Shown here piece after piece: positions 45,840 to 54,425 of a stretch of DNA of 64,000 nucleotides. A model generated the notes under the pieces. That model saw only the letters and a program-made list of their open reading frames with translations. It ran no database searches and had not been told where the DNA came from. Each line of letters opens with the position of its first letter. Within the stretch, counting starts at the first letter, position 1. The position numbers and the translations under genes were made by a program. The stretch lies in assembly GCA_000751595.1 (NCBI GenBank), contig CCMH01000003.1:62001-126000 (forward strand). The letters are read 5' to 3'. The DNA is from Weeksella massiliensis. GTDB lineage: Bacteria > Bacteroidota > Bacteroidia > Flavobacteriales > Weeksellaceae.

Positions 45840-46622
45840 ATGTCATTTAGCTTGAAACATAAAGACAAGTTCTCCTATATAGAAGTAGGCGAAGGAATCC
45901 CTATCGTGTTATTACACGGTTTGATGGGAGAATTGAGTAATTTTAGTGCTTTAACAGATTATTTTTCTAAAAAAGGATATCGAGTATTTGCACCAGAATT
46001 GCCACTTTATTCGTTAGAACCAAATGAAACACGCGTAAAAAACATCGCAAAATTCGTTCATGAATTTATTGAGAAGATTATTAATGAACCTGTCATTTTG
46101 GTAGGAAATTCTTTGGGCGGACATGTAGGTTTGGTCGTTTGTAAATTTCATCCAGAAAGTGTTCGTGCACTTTGCCTGACTGGAAGTTCTGGATTATACG
46201 AAAAATCTTTCGGTGAAACATATCCAAAAAGAGGAGATTATGATTATGTGAAACGCAAAACAGAAGAGGTTTTTTATAACCCGTCTGTTGCGACAAAACA
46301 AATTGTAGATGATGTTTTCGAGACGGTAAATGACCGAAACAAAGCCATCAAAACCCTCTATATCGCGCGTGATGCAATTCATTATAACATGAAAGAAGAT
46401 TTGCAAAACTTCTTGATGCCGGTTTGTCTTATTTGGGGAAAACAAGACAATGTAACGCCGCCAGAAGTTGCGGTAGAATTCCATGACGGTTTACCAAATT
46501 CTGATTTGTATTGGATTGATGAATGTGGACATGCACCGATGATGGAACATCCCGAAAAATTTAATGAAATTTTGGGAGAATGGTTAATAAAAGTAGGAAT
46601 TCATCCTTCTACACAACAATAA
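45840..46622 (+). CDS. Alpha/beta hydrolase
   Basis: 260 residues, cytosolic. The nucleophile elbow is VGNSLGGHVGLVV (Ser in GNSLGG), the oxyanion segment PIVLLHGLMGELSNF, the acid LIWGKQDNVTPPEVA (Asp), and the catalytic His in DECGHAPMMEHPEKFNEIL. The substrate is not known. It sits with engB (6 bp) and divergently from the dcw cluster, a layout I recognise from other Flavobacteriia, which hints at a wall- or growth-related role, but that is inference. Confidence 0.88.
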   Translation: MSFSLKHKDKFSYIEVGEGIPIVLLHGLMGELSNFSALTDYFSKKGYRVFAPELPLYSLEPNETRVKNIAKFVHEFIEKIINEPVILVGNSLGGHVGLVVCKFHPESVRALCLTGSSGLYEKSFGETYPKRGDYDYVKRKTEEVFYNPSVATKQIVDDVFETVNDRNKAIKTLYIARDAIHYNMKEDLQNFLMPVCLIWGKQDNVTPPEVAVEFHDGLPNSDLYWIDECGHAPMMEHPEKFNEILGEWLIKVGIHPSTQQ

Positions 46623-46628
46623 GAGAAC

Positions 46629-47246
46629 ATGAGTGTACAAAGTGCCGAATTCGTAAAAAGTGCGCAAACCTATAAAGATTGTCCGAAACCCAATTTACCT
46701 GAATATGCTTTTATTGGTCGATCGAATGTAGGAAAGTCCTCGCTAATCAATATGCTAACCAACAAACGGGATTTGGCAAAAACTTCTGGTACGCCAGGGA
46801 AAACTCAACTTCTCAATACTTTTTTGATCAATAGCAATTGGTATCTGACCGATTTGCCTGGATATGGTTATGCGAAAGTTTCGAAAACAAACCGTGCAGG
46901 ATTTGAGCGAATGATCTATGATTATTTAGAATTTCGGACGAATTTAGTTTGCACTTTTGTTTTGATTGATAGTCGTCATGAGCCTCAAAAAAATGATTTG
47001 AAATTCATGGAATGGCTCGGACAAAAACATATTCCGTTCGCGATTGTTTTCACCAAGTTGGATAAATTATCAAGTGCCCAATATCAGAAAAATCTCAATA
47101 TTTATAAACGAGAATTACTGAAAACATGGGAAGATTTACCCATGATTTTTGCAACTTCTTCGAGTAGTTTTATTGGAAAAAACGAATTACTCGATTACAT
47201 CAACAATCTTACCGAACAGCTGAAAGACGAGTTTAGACACGGATAA
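46629..47246 (+). CDS. engB: Ribosome biogenesis GTP-binding protein YihA/YsxC
   Basis: 205 residues, cytosolic GTPase needed for 50S subunit assembly. G1 GRSNVGKSS (near residues 32-40), G2 around KTSGTPGKTQLLNTF, G3 LTDLPGYGYAKV, G4 FTKLDKLS, G5 TSSSSFIGKNEL. Length and the PGKT...DLPGYG combination are typical. Six bases after the hydrolase stop, so co-transcribed. Confidence 0.96.
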   Translation: MSVQSAEFVKSAQTYKDCPKPNLPEYAFIGRSNVGKSSLINMLTNKRDLAKTSGTPGKTQLLNTFLINSNWYLTDLPGYGYAKVSKTNRAGFERMIYDYLEFRTNLVCTFVLIDSRHEPQKNDLKFMEWLGQKHIPFAIVFTKLDKLSSAQYQKNLNIYKRELLKTWEDLPMIFATSSSSFIGKNELLDYINNLTEQLKDEFRHG

Positions 47247-47273
47247 TCGGCATTTTTCTAATCGACGAAAAAC

Positions 47274-47696
47274 TCAATCGATTAGAAACTTTTCTATTGC
47301 CAATCGATAGCCATCCAAGCCTTTTCCTGAGATAATTTCTATACAATTTTCTCCTGTAACACTTAGCTTCCTAAAATCTTCGCGCGCGTAAATATCAGAA
47401 ATATGCACTTCTATAACGGGCGTATTTATAGCTTTTATCGCATCAGCTAACGCATACGAATAATGCGTGTAAGCCGCTGCGTTGAGCACAATCCCATCAT
47501 AATGAAATCCTACTTCGTGTAATTTGTCAATCAAATCTCCTTCGTGATTCGATTGGAAATACTGCAAAGAGTCATTCGGGAATTTATGTTTCAATGTTTC
47601 GAAGAAATCTTCGAATGTTTGGTGTCCATAAATTTCAGGTTCACGCACGCCTAAAAGATTGAGATTAGGACCATTAATAATCTGAATTGTCTTCAT
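47274..47696 (-). CDS. aroQ: Type II 3-dehydroquinate dehydratase
   Basis: 140 residues. It dehydrates 3-dehydroquinate in the shikimate pathway; type II enzymes form dodecamers. Features: IQIINGPNLNLLGVREPEIYG (active-site loop with catalytic Tyr), YFQSNHEGDLIDKLHEVG, GIVLNAAAYTHYSYALADAI (Asn and His), and PVIEVHISDIYAREDFRKLS. Ends convergently with engB and is divergent from the haem transporter operon. Confidence 0.96.
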   Translation of the reverse strand: MKTIQIINGPNLNLLGVREPEIYGHQTFEDFFETLKHKFPNDSLQYFQSNHEGDLIDKLHEVGFHYDGIVLNAAAYTHYSYALADAIKAINTPVIEVHISDIYAREDFRKLSVTGENCIEIISGKGLDGYRLAIEKFLID

Positions 47697-47762
47697 CTTT
47701 TTTTCTTACAAGTTACTTCTTTTTCTACCGAAATAAACTACATAAGTTATTTGTTTAAATTA

Positions 47763-47774
47763 ATTCTAAATAAG
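47763..47774 (+). promoter_or_regulatory. Element shared by both haem promoters, copy 1
   Basis: ATTCTAAATAAG lies right before a TTG(19)AATCTTTG promoter-like pair (47777-47806). ATTCTAAATAA recurs beside the TonB receptor promoter at 56601-56611. Candidate iron- or haem-responsive operator. Confidence 0.5.
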
Positions 47775-47776
47775 CA

Positions 47777-47806
47777 TTGAACTCTAAAATATTTTTTTAA
47801 TCTTTG
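47777..47806 (+). promoter_or_regulatory. Candidate promoter of the haem transporter operon
   Basis: TTG (47777-47779), 19-base spacer, AATCTTTG (47799-47806), which differs by one base from TAnnTTTG. It lies 30 bases before the first gene. Confidence 0.45.
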
Positions 47807-47836
47807 TTTTTTATTTAGTCTTAATATAAATAACAC

Positions 47837-48712
47837 ATGAAGAAAGTAATTCTACTGGGTTGCACCTTGGCTTTTATGATGGCCTGCACCAAAGAAGCAA
47901 AAACAGAAAATGCACAACAAGCAGTCGCAGAAAAAACAGATGCAATTAATGCAGAAAGAATAGCATCCTTGAACGGCTCGATCACCGAAACCTTGGCACT
48001 ACTTGGAAAAGATAAAAATATTGTCGGTGTAGATGTCACGAGTACATTTCCGCAAAACGTCCAAGTACATGCTGCAAATCTTGGTCATATTTCGAGTGTT
48101 ACCGCAGAACCGATTTTGGCACTAAAACCGACCTTGGTATATGCAACAACGACTGAAATGAAACCAGAATTACAAAAGCAATTAGAGCAAGCTCATATTA
48201 CGGTTCGATTAATCGATCAGCCAATGTCGGTAGAAGAAACTAAGGAAATGATTACATCGATTGCCAAAGATGTTCAATCTCAAGATTATGAAAAATATCT
48301 GACCGAAATAGATCAAAAACTTCAGCAAGTAACACCTTTAGACCAAAAACCAAAAGTATTATTTATCTATGCTCGCGGTGCTGGAAACCTGATGATTGCT
48401 GGTAATAATACTCCCATCCAAAAAATAATAGAAATGGCAGGTGGCGAAAATGCGGTGAACAATATAGATGATTACAAACCCTTGACTCCGGAAGCAATGA
48501 TCAATGCCAATCCTGATTATATTTTACTTTTTGATCGCGGATTACAAAGTTTAGGTGGTAAAGAAGGTGTACAAAAAATTGAAGGAGTAATGGCGACCAA
48601 TGCAGGAAAAAAGATGAACATCATTTCGATGGACGGACAACTTTTATCAGGGTTCGGACCGAGATTGGGCGATGCTACATTACAACTTAATCACTTATTA
48701 CAAGGAAAATAA
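47837..48712 (+). CDS. Haem-type ABC transporter substrate-binding lipoprotein
   Basis: 291 residues. A lipoprotein signal (MKKVILLGCTLAFMMA then Cys17) is followed by a helical-backbone periplasmic binding fold: RIASLNGSITETLALLGKDKNIVGVD, AEPILALKPTLVYATTTEMKPEL, VLFIYARGAGNLMIAG and GFGPRLGDATLQLNHLL. The YARGAGNLMIAGNNTPI segment is typical of haemin-binding (HmuT/ShuT-like) members. The downstream permease, ATPase and HmuS-like protein support haem as the ligand, though it is not proven. It probably sits on the inner membrane facing the periplasm. Confidence 0.88.
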   Translation: MKKVILLGCTLAFMMACTKEAKTENAQQAVAEKTDAINAERIASLNGSITETLALLGKDKNIVGVDVTSTFPQNVQVHAANLGHISSVTAEPILALKPTLVYATTTEMKPELQKQLEQAHITVRLIDQPMSVEETKEMITSIAKDVQSQDYEKYLTEIDQKLQQVTPLDQKPKVLFIYARGAGNLMIAGNNTPIQKIIEMAGGENAVNNIDDYKPLTPEAMINANPDYILLFDRGLQSLGGKEGVQKIEGVMATNAGKKMNIISMDGQLLSGFGPRLGDATLQLNHLLQGK

Positions 48713-48738
48713 AACCATTCATTTTAATCTAAAATAAA

Positions 48739-49773
48739 ATGCACAAGAAGCTAAGATTTTATATAATTTCTTTCAGCCTGCTCACGATTCTTATCTCTAT
48801 CATCGCATTATTTATTGGCATATATCAATTCAATATTCCAATCACAGAACATGTGAAGAGTCTAATTCAATTGAAAAAAATTACCGACGAAAGTGATGCT
48901 TATGTCTTGTTCGATTTACGTTTACCTCGAATATTGATGGCTATTTTGGTAGGAAGTGGTTTGGCCGTAACAGGAACCTGTTTACAAGGAATTTTTAAAA
49001 ATCCACTAGCTTCTCCCGACCTCATCGGGATTACATCGGGTTCTATTTTATTTGCTGCAATAACCATTGTTTTAGGACAGCATTTATATGCGTTCTTACC
49101 AAAAATTGTGCATTACTTTTTACTCAGCATCATGGCATTCATCGGTGCTTTGCTTACCATTTGGTTGGTCTATAAAATTTCTACCAAAAATGGGCAAACC
49201 AACATTTCTTTACTTTTGTTATCGGGTGTTGCCATCACTGCGCTTTGCGGTGCCGGCACAGGTTTACTCACCTATTTATCGACAGAAGACGAACTAAGAA
49301 ATCTAACGTTTTGGACACTCGGAAGTTTAGCCGCCGCGAATTGGTACTCGATCGGAATTTTGAGTGTGGTTCTGTTTTTTAGTTTTCTATTTCTCATCCC
49401 AAAAGGTAAAACCCTAAATGCTATGCTTTTAGGAGAAAAAAACGCCTCACATATTGGGATTGATATTGAATCGTCTAAAAAGCAAATCATCCTATTTTCG
49501 GCTCTAATTGTCGGCAGCATTGTTTCTTTCACCGGTACGATAGGATTTGTTGGTTTAATAATACCATACATTTTACGATTAAAATTTCAATCGAATTTTA
49601 CTTATATGCTTCCATTATCAGCTATTTTAGGCGCGTTACTGGTAATTGTTGCCGATACATTGAGTAGAACGATTGTTGCACCAGCCGAGATTCCGATTGG
49701 GATTTTGACTTCATTGATGGGAGCGCCTGTTTTTATTTCAATATTGATTCGATACAAAAAAAACTTATCATGA
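48739..49773 (+). CDS. FecCD-family ABC transporter permease (haem type)
   Basis: 344 residues, about nine or ten transmembrane segments. Family marks: LFDLRLPRILMAILVGSGLAVTGTCLQGIFKNPLASPDLIG, FWTLGSLAAANW, GTIGFVGLIIPYILR and VADTLSRTIVAPAEIPIGILTSLMGAPVFISIL. It forms the inner-membrane channel with the ATPase that follows; their genes overlap by four bases (ATGA). Confidence 0.93.
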   Translation: MHKKLRFYIISFSLLTILISIIALFIGIYQFNIPITEHVKSLIQLKKITDESDAYVLFDLRLPRILMAILVGSGLAVTGTCLQGIFKNPLASPDLIGITSGSILFAAITIVLGQHLYAFLPKIVHYFLLSIMAFIGALLTIWLVYKISTKNGQTNISLLLLSGVAITALCGAGTGLLTYLSTEDELRNLTFWTLGSLAAANWYSIGILSVVLFFSFLFLIPKGKTLNAMLLGEKNASHIGIDIESSKKQIILFSALIVGSIVSFTGTIGFVGLIIPYILRLKFQSNFTYMLPLSAILGALLVIVADTLSRTIVAPAEIPIGILTSLMGAPVFISILIRYKKNLS

Positions 49774-50543
49774 TTCAGGCAGAACATATACGTTTTCCTA
49801 CCAAAACAGCTGCAATTCTAAAGGATATAAATTTCCGAGCAGAAAAAGGAAAACTGATTGCGATTATCGGACCCAATGGAGCGGGGAAAAGTTCTTTATT
49901 GAATTATTTAGCCAATGAAATCGACCCGAAAAAAAATTGTACGTGTTTCAAAGGAAAAAATTATCGAGAATGGTGTCGAAACGAATTGGCTTGTCAGAAA
50001 GCTAAATTCTCTCAACAGCAACAAAACGATATTCCATTGCGTGTAAAAGATATTTTATTGATGGGACGATATCCGTATTTTCATCAACAACCAAACGCGA
50101 ATGATTGGGAGGCGACAAAAATTTGGATGCAAAAAACGGAAATTTCTCATTTAGAAAATCGCGAATACAATCAACTTTCGGGAGGAGAAAAACAGCGCGT
50201 TCATTTGGCGAGGATTTTTGCTCAGGTAGAAAATAAAGCTCAAGAAAAATTAGTATTTTTAGATGAACCCTTGAACAACTTAGATATTGCTCATCAGTTT
50301 AAAATCTTACAAACCATCAAAGATTTTACACAAAATAACAATACGGCAATTACAGTTTTACACGACCTGAATCTTACGGCACAATTTGCAGATGAAGTTG
50401 TGTTGATGCAAGATGGAGAAATAAAAATGTATGATTCGCCCGAAAAAGTTTTCCAACAAAAAACTATAGAAAATGTCTATCAATTTCCATGTAAAATAAT
50501 TTCTAACCCAATAACCAATAGACCGTATATCGTCTTTGGATAA
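49770..50543 (+). CDS. hmuV: Haem ABC transporter ATP-binding protein (HmuV-like)
   Basis: 257 residues. Walker A GPNGAGKSS, Q-loop in KAKFSQQQQNDIPLRVKDILLMGRYP, ABC signature LSGGEKQRVHLARIF, Walker B LVFLDEPLNNLDIAH, and switch His in VLHDLNL. The Q-x-F-P... and HQQPNANDWE features and the neighbours fit the HmuV haem-import type. Drives uptake together with the permease and the lipoprotein. Confidence 0.93.
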   Translation: MIQAEHIRFPTKTAAILKDINFRAEKGKLIAIIGPNGAGKSSLLNYLANEIDPKKNCTCFKGKNYREWCRNELACQKAKFSQQQQNDIPLRVKDILLMGRYPYFHQQPNANDWEATKIWMQKTEISHLENREYNQLSGGEKQRVHLARIFAQVENKAQEKLVFLDEPLNNLDIAHQFKILQTIKDFTQNNNTAITVLHDLNLTAQFADEVVLMQDGEIKMYDSPEKVFQQKTIENVYQFPCKIISNPITNRPYIVFG

Positions 50544-50556
50544 AAAATAAAATAAT

Positions 50557-51591
50557 ATGAATTCAACCATCTCATTACAAGAACAATGGGATTTGCTGAA
50601 GAAAGAGCAACCCAATTTACGAATCAGAAATGCAGCCAATGCGCTAGGAGTAAGCGAAGTAGAATTACTTTGTTTGCAACTAGGCAAAGAAGTTATCCGT
50701 TTAGAACCTAAATTTTCTGATCTTTTACAAGCTATCGAATCGCTCGGAAAAGTGATGGCTCTTACCCGAAACGATGAAGCTGTACACGAACGAAAAGGAG
50801 TTTATCTCAATCCCGATTTCAGTTCTCCTCATGCGCAACTTTTTGTTGGCGAAGATATCGATTTGAGAATTTTTTCTTCCTTTTGGCAAAGTGCTTTTGC
50901 GGTTATCGAACCCACAAAAAATGGCGATAGAAGAAGTTTACAATTCTTTGGTAAAGACGGATCGGCTGTGCACAAAATTTATCTTACTCCGCAAAGCAAT
51001 GTGATTGCATTTGATACTTTGGTACAAAAATATAAAAGTGACGATCAGACTTCGGTAGAAAAAATAAATTATCAAGAAGAAATCGTGGATGAAAAAGCAG
51101 ATGATGAAATTGATGCAGCAACTTTTCAGAAAGCTTGGTTAGAGCTAAAAGACACGCATGATTTTTTTATGATGTTAAAAAAACACGGCGTAAGCAGAAC
51201 ACAAGCGATGCGCTTGGCTCCATCGGACTATCATGCCAAGAAAATTGAATCGAATAAAATTGTAGACCTTTTAGAAAAGGTTGCCGAAAATCAGACCCCT
51301 ATCATGGTTTTCATAGGAAATAAAGGAATGATCCAAATCCATACAGGACCGATAAAAAAATTGATGTGGCATGGCGAATGGTACAATATTATGGATCCTG
51401 ATTTTAATATGCACTTGGCAATGGACAAAATCGATAGCGCTTGGATTGTACGCAAACCAACCGAAGATGGCGTGGTGACGTCGATCGAAGCCTTCAACAA
51501 AAAAGGTGAACTAATTGTTCAGTTTTTCGGAAAGAGAAAGCCAGGAATTCCCGAATTAGAACAATGGCAACAAGTTGTTGCTGAATTGTAA
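50557..51591 (+). CDS. hmuS: Haemin-degrading factor / HmuS-type haem-handling protein
   Basis: 344 residues, cytosolic. Two repeats of the ChuX/HmuS domain (about residues 1-165 and 190-344) are seen from LGVSEVELLCLQLGKEVIRL, AVIEPTKNGDRRSLQFFGKDGSAVHKIYLT in the first and HGVSRTQAMRLAP, IMVFIGNKGMIQIHTGPIKKLMWHGEWYNIMDPDFNMHLAMDKI and SIEAFNKKGELIVQFFGKRKPG in the second. Proteins of this family accept haem from the importer and transfer or degrade it to release iron. Last gene of the plus-strand operon; a terminator follows. Confidence 0.9.
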   Translation: MNSTISLQEQWDLLKKEQPNLRIRNAANALGVSEVELLCLQLGKEVIRLEPKFSDLLQAIESLGKVMALTRNDEAVHERKGVYLNPDFSSPHAQLFVGEDIDLRIFSSFWQSAFAVIEPTKNGDRRSLQFFGKDGSAVHKIYLTPQSNVIAFDTLVQKYKSDDQTSVEKINYQEEIVDEKADDEIDAATFQKAWLELKDTHDFFMMLKKHGVSRTQAMRLAPSDYHAKKIESNKIVDLLEKVAENQTPIMVFIGNKGMIQIHTGPIKKLMWHGEWYNIMDPDFNMHLAMDKIDSAWIVRKPTEDGVVTSIEAFNKKGELIVQFFGKRKPGIPELEQWQQVVAEL

Positions 51592-51615
51592 GCCCCTTAT
51601 TTATTGTTTTTCTAG

Positions 51616-51648
51616 ACCCGATTCTTTTGTATGAGAATCGGGTTTTTT
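51616..51648 (+). terminator. Terminator of the haem transporter operon
   Basis: A 10-bp perfect stem ACCCGATTCT/AGAATCGGGT with an 8-base loop and T6 tract, 25 bases after the hmuS stop. Confidence 0.9.
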
Positions 51649-51681
51649 CTATTGGTTTAAGTAGCGTTATTTCATCTTACT

Positions 51682-51709
51682 AAAAAAAGGTTGCCTAAAA
51701 GACAACCTT
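51682..51709 (-). terminator. Terminator of the receptor/HmuY operon
   Basis: On the minus strand AAGGTTGTC/GGCAACCTT with one mismatch and a T7 tract, just after the T9SS-HmuY gene. Two terminators thus separate the convergent haem operons. Confidence 0.85.
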
Positions 51710-51735
51710 CTCAAGATAGATATAAAATACACAAA

Positions 51736-52977
51736 TTATCGCAGAACGATTTTCTTTGTTTTTTTGATGCCGTTACTCTCTGCCGTTACGATATATACGC
51801 CCGAAATCAACTTGGATAAATTAATTTTTTTGGTCGCAAATTGTGCGCTCGGACGATAATTTTCTTGATGCACAATTTGTCCATTAAGATTGAAAACGCT
51901 GAGCTGAATATTTTCGTTGCTCGAGTATTGACCATTAAAAGCAACCTGAATTGTTTTCGGATCATTCTGAATCGTAAATACATCAAAATTGCTGGTTTGA
52001 ACGCTAGAAATACTTAGAGAACTCGTTACATCTTCGTAATCGAAAGTAATTTTTCCGGTAGAACTTCCTTCGAAACCGGTGAAATTCAATCGATAAATTT
52101 TATTGGTTTCGGTATTTTTGATAAAATAATGTTGATTGGACAAGGTATATGTAGAACCGTTAAAATTTTTCCAATCATAACCAATCGAATTTATTTCGGC
52201 TTTGTACGCCTCATCATTACTCGGATTTCCCGATTCTGTTTTGGCAACTTTAACCAAATCAGATTGTAGAATACCGGTAACAGGATACATCATCGTTCCA
52301 CCTTCGTACGGCAGCGGTGTTTGGTATTTCGTAAACTTCATCTCCCACTTATCCTGCTCTGCTTCTGCATTTACGACTTGTTTCGTGGTCAAGTTATAAT
52401 AATTAAAAATACGATTTTCGGTAGTATTCTGTTCAATATTTACACTTTCATCGGCAGACCACGTTCCATTTTCCCACTTAGAAAAAGTGAAAGTATAGGT
52501 CCCGAAAGCCAATTTATCAATGCGTAATTTCACGTAATCTCCATTATCATACTTCAAGACAAAAATTATTTTACCGTTGACATTATGCGTTGCCATGTCA
52601 TATTCTCCCCAACCATAGGTTGCCGATCCCTGATTGAAAGCACCTTCGTCCCACTTTTCGTCGCTATTGTAAAGGGCTACCCAAGAATTTTCATTGCTTG
52701 GTGAAATTGAATTCCAATCGGTTAGCGAATTAGAAGCTTCGAAAACTTGAATACCTTTGGTATCATTTACTCGAATTCCTAAACCAAACATCGATTTTCT
52801 GAAAAAAGCTAAATCCCATTCTTGGCGATTCACCTCGAATTTTGTTTGATTTTCTAATCCAAAATACACATCATTTTGATAGGCTTGTCCCATCGAAACT
52901 TCGCTTTGGATTATTTGAGCTTGTAAACTAAGTGCCATCAAAAATGTTGCACTAAATAGAGTATACTTTTTATTCAT
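51736..52977 (-). CDS. HmuY-like protein with a T9SS C-terminal sorting domain
   Basis: 413 residues. Signal peptide MNKKYTLFSATFLMALSLQA. The central part (about 25-330) has the HmuY-like pattern: VYFGLENQTKFEVNRQEWDLAFFRKSMFGLGIRVND, then a second half QDKWEMKFTKYQTPL and IGYDWKNFNGSTYTLSNQHYFIKNTETNKIYRLNFTGF. This follows the same order as the neighbouring lipoprotein (WDLGF...VVLNG; IGSNWRD...FFVLKDTEGYFYKIRML). The last 75 residues (NIQLSVFNLNGQIVHQE ... KLISGVYIVTAESNGIKKTKKIVLR) are a type A T9SS sorting domain, so it is secreted across the outer membrane and attached to the surface or released. Unlike the lipoprotein, it has no lipobox. Haem binding is inferred. Confidence 0.82.
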   Translation of the reverse strand: MNKKYTLFSATFLMALSLQAQIIQSEVSMGQAYQNDVYFGLENQTKFEVNRQEWDLAFFRKSMFGLGIRVNDTKGIQVFEASNSLTDWNSISPSNENSWVALYNSDEKWDEGAFNQGSATYGWGEYDMATHNVNGKIIFVLKYDNGDYVKLRIDKLAFGTYTFTFSKWENGTWSADESVNIEQNTTENRIFNYYNLTTKQVVNAEAEQDKWEMKFTKYQTPLPYEGGTMMYPVTGILQSDLVKVAKTESGNPSNDEAYKAEINSIGYDWKNFNGSTYTLSNQHYFIKNTETNKIYRLNFTGFEGSSTGKITFDYEDVTSSLSISSVQTSNFDVFTIQNDPKTIQVAFNGQYSSNENIQLSVFNLNGQIVHQENYRPSAQFATKKINLSKLISGVYIVTAESNGIKKTKKIVLR

Positions 52978-53022
52978 GATTACAATTTTTATGTTATACT
53001 TTTTGTTTTGTTTATATTTTGA

Positions 53023-54423
53023 TTATGGTATGAGTTGATATTCTAGACGAGGATATCCTCTTTCACCTGAAGTATTTTTCAGGTTGAGCATTCGTATTTT
53101 ATAGAAATAACCTTCTGTATCTTTAAGGACAAAGAATCGATTTTTCGTCACTGTTCCTTCAAAAACATCTCGCCAATTGCTTCCGATAGTACGTACATCT
53201 TTATCGAATTTTGATACATCAATCATCGATTTAGAAAAAGTAGAAAACGTCACCTCTTTGGTTTCGGTCACCATATAGACTTCCACGCCACCCAAACGAT
53301 TATGGACAATGAAATCTGAATTCCCGTACGAGCCACTTCCATCAATTAGGGTTGTGAAAACCGTAAAACCAATATCCCATTTAGACGATTCGGGTTGGGC
53401 TTCAACTATTTTTTGATCTTGAAGATTGACAAAACTGAAATTGGCTCGTGAGTTTTTAGCGATTTCGATTTCTCGATGAGTTGTTTCATTGATTTTTGCA
53501 TACTGTAAGAGATAGTTTCCATTCTTTTTCAACACTCTAATTTTCATCCAACCTCTGTGATTACCAGCGATGGCAACAGAGCCTACCGCAGGTGTTATGT
53601 TCCCAACTTCATATCCTAAATTGATTAGATAGACATTATTTTCGTCATCATTATCCGCAATTTCTGCAATGGCGGTTTGTTTTATATCACCAGAAGGATG
53701 ATCGACAAAAGCTGCATTCTGTGCATCGAAAGTCCCAACCGCAACTTGTGGATAAAAGATTTTCACTTGATCTTCTGTTACTTGATCAATAGAATTGGCC
53801 GGCAATTTTTTCGCTGCCATATAAATAGACCCGTTGAGAACAACACGAAAATCATCTCCGGTATAAAAACCTAAATCCCATTGATCTCGTCTAAACTCGA
53901 ACATTTGCTCTTCACTGAGATCGATATACACTTGGTTTGGTTCAGTCGGTCCGCCAACATTCGGCGCAAGCGTTGCACCAATCGAAGCCTCGAAAGAAAC
54001 TGTTAATTGTGTATAGCCTTGAATAGAAAAAGCTTCTTCGGATTCGATATTTTTTATTTTGAATTGAATTCTTTTGTCTGCCCGATCAAACGGATAAATA
54101 AGATTGGTAAAAGAAAAACTCAATTGATGAACATCTTTCTCATACGGCAACCGAATTTGTCGATTTTGTGCTTTGGGAAATGTGGTATAATCTTGATTAT
54201 ATTCGGCATTTTCTTCTACTATTTCTATCACAACTACGCCGCTTTGCGTTGCAGGTTTAGAAAAGTCTAATTCAATTTTTTGTTCATTTTGGATTTTCGA
54301 ATAGTTGAGCGATTGATCGGCAAAAGCAATCACAAATGGTTCGGACAAAGGTTGTTCGTCATCTACACAAGCCGAGAGAAATAAAACCGTAATAAAAGAG
54401 ATTATCCAAAAATATTTAGCCAT
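53023..54423 (-). CDS. HmuY family lipoprotein
   Basis: 466 residues. A lipobox LSAC (Cys19) after MAKYFWIISFITVLF anchors it in the outer membrane. HmuY-type features: VYIDLSEEQMFEFRRDQWDLGFYTGDDFRVVLNGSIYMAAKKL (about 165-210) and RTIGSNWRDVFEGTVTKNRFFVLKDTEGYFYKIRMLNL (about 415-452), plus SKWDIGFTVFTTLIDGSGSYGNSDFI. The first 140 residues form an extra domain not seen in Porphyromonas HmuY (about 216 residues). It probably takes haem from host proteins and hands it to the TonB receptor encoded just upstream (2-bp gap). Confidence 0.85.
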   Translation of the reverse strand: MAKYFWIISFITVLFLSACVDDEQPLSEPFVIAFADQSLNYSKIQNEQKIELDFSKPATQSGVVVIEIVEENAEYNQDYTTFPKAQNRQIRLPYEKDVHQLSFSFTNLIYPFDRADKRIQFKIKNIESEEAFSIQGYTQLTVSFEASIGATLAPNVGGPTEPNQVYIDLSEEQMFEFRRDQWDLGFYTGDDFRVVLNGSIYMAAKKLPANSIDQVTEDQVKIFYPQVAVGTFDAQNAAFVDHPSGDIKQTAIAEIADNDDENNVYLINLGYEVGNITPAVGSVAIAGNHRGWMKIRVLKKNGNYLLQYAKINETTHREIEIAKNSRANFSFVNLQDQKIVEAQPESSKWDIGFTVFTTLIDGSGSYGNSDFIVHNRLGGVEVYMVTETKEVTFSTFSKSMIDVSKFDKDVRTIGSNWRDVFEGTVTKNRFFVLKDTEGYFYKIRMLNLKNTSGERGYPRLEYQLIP

Positions 54424-54425
54424 AA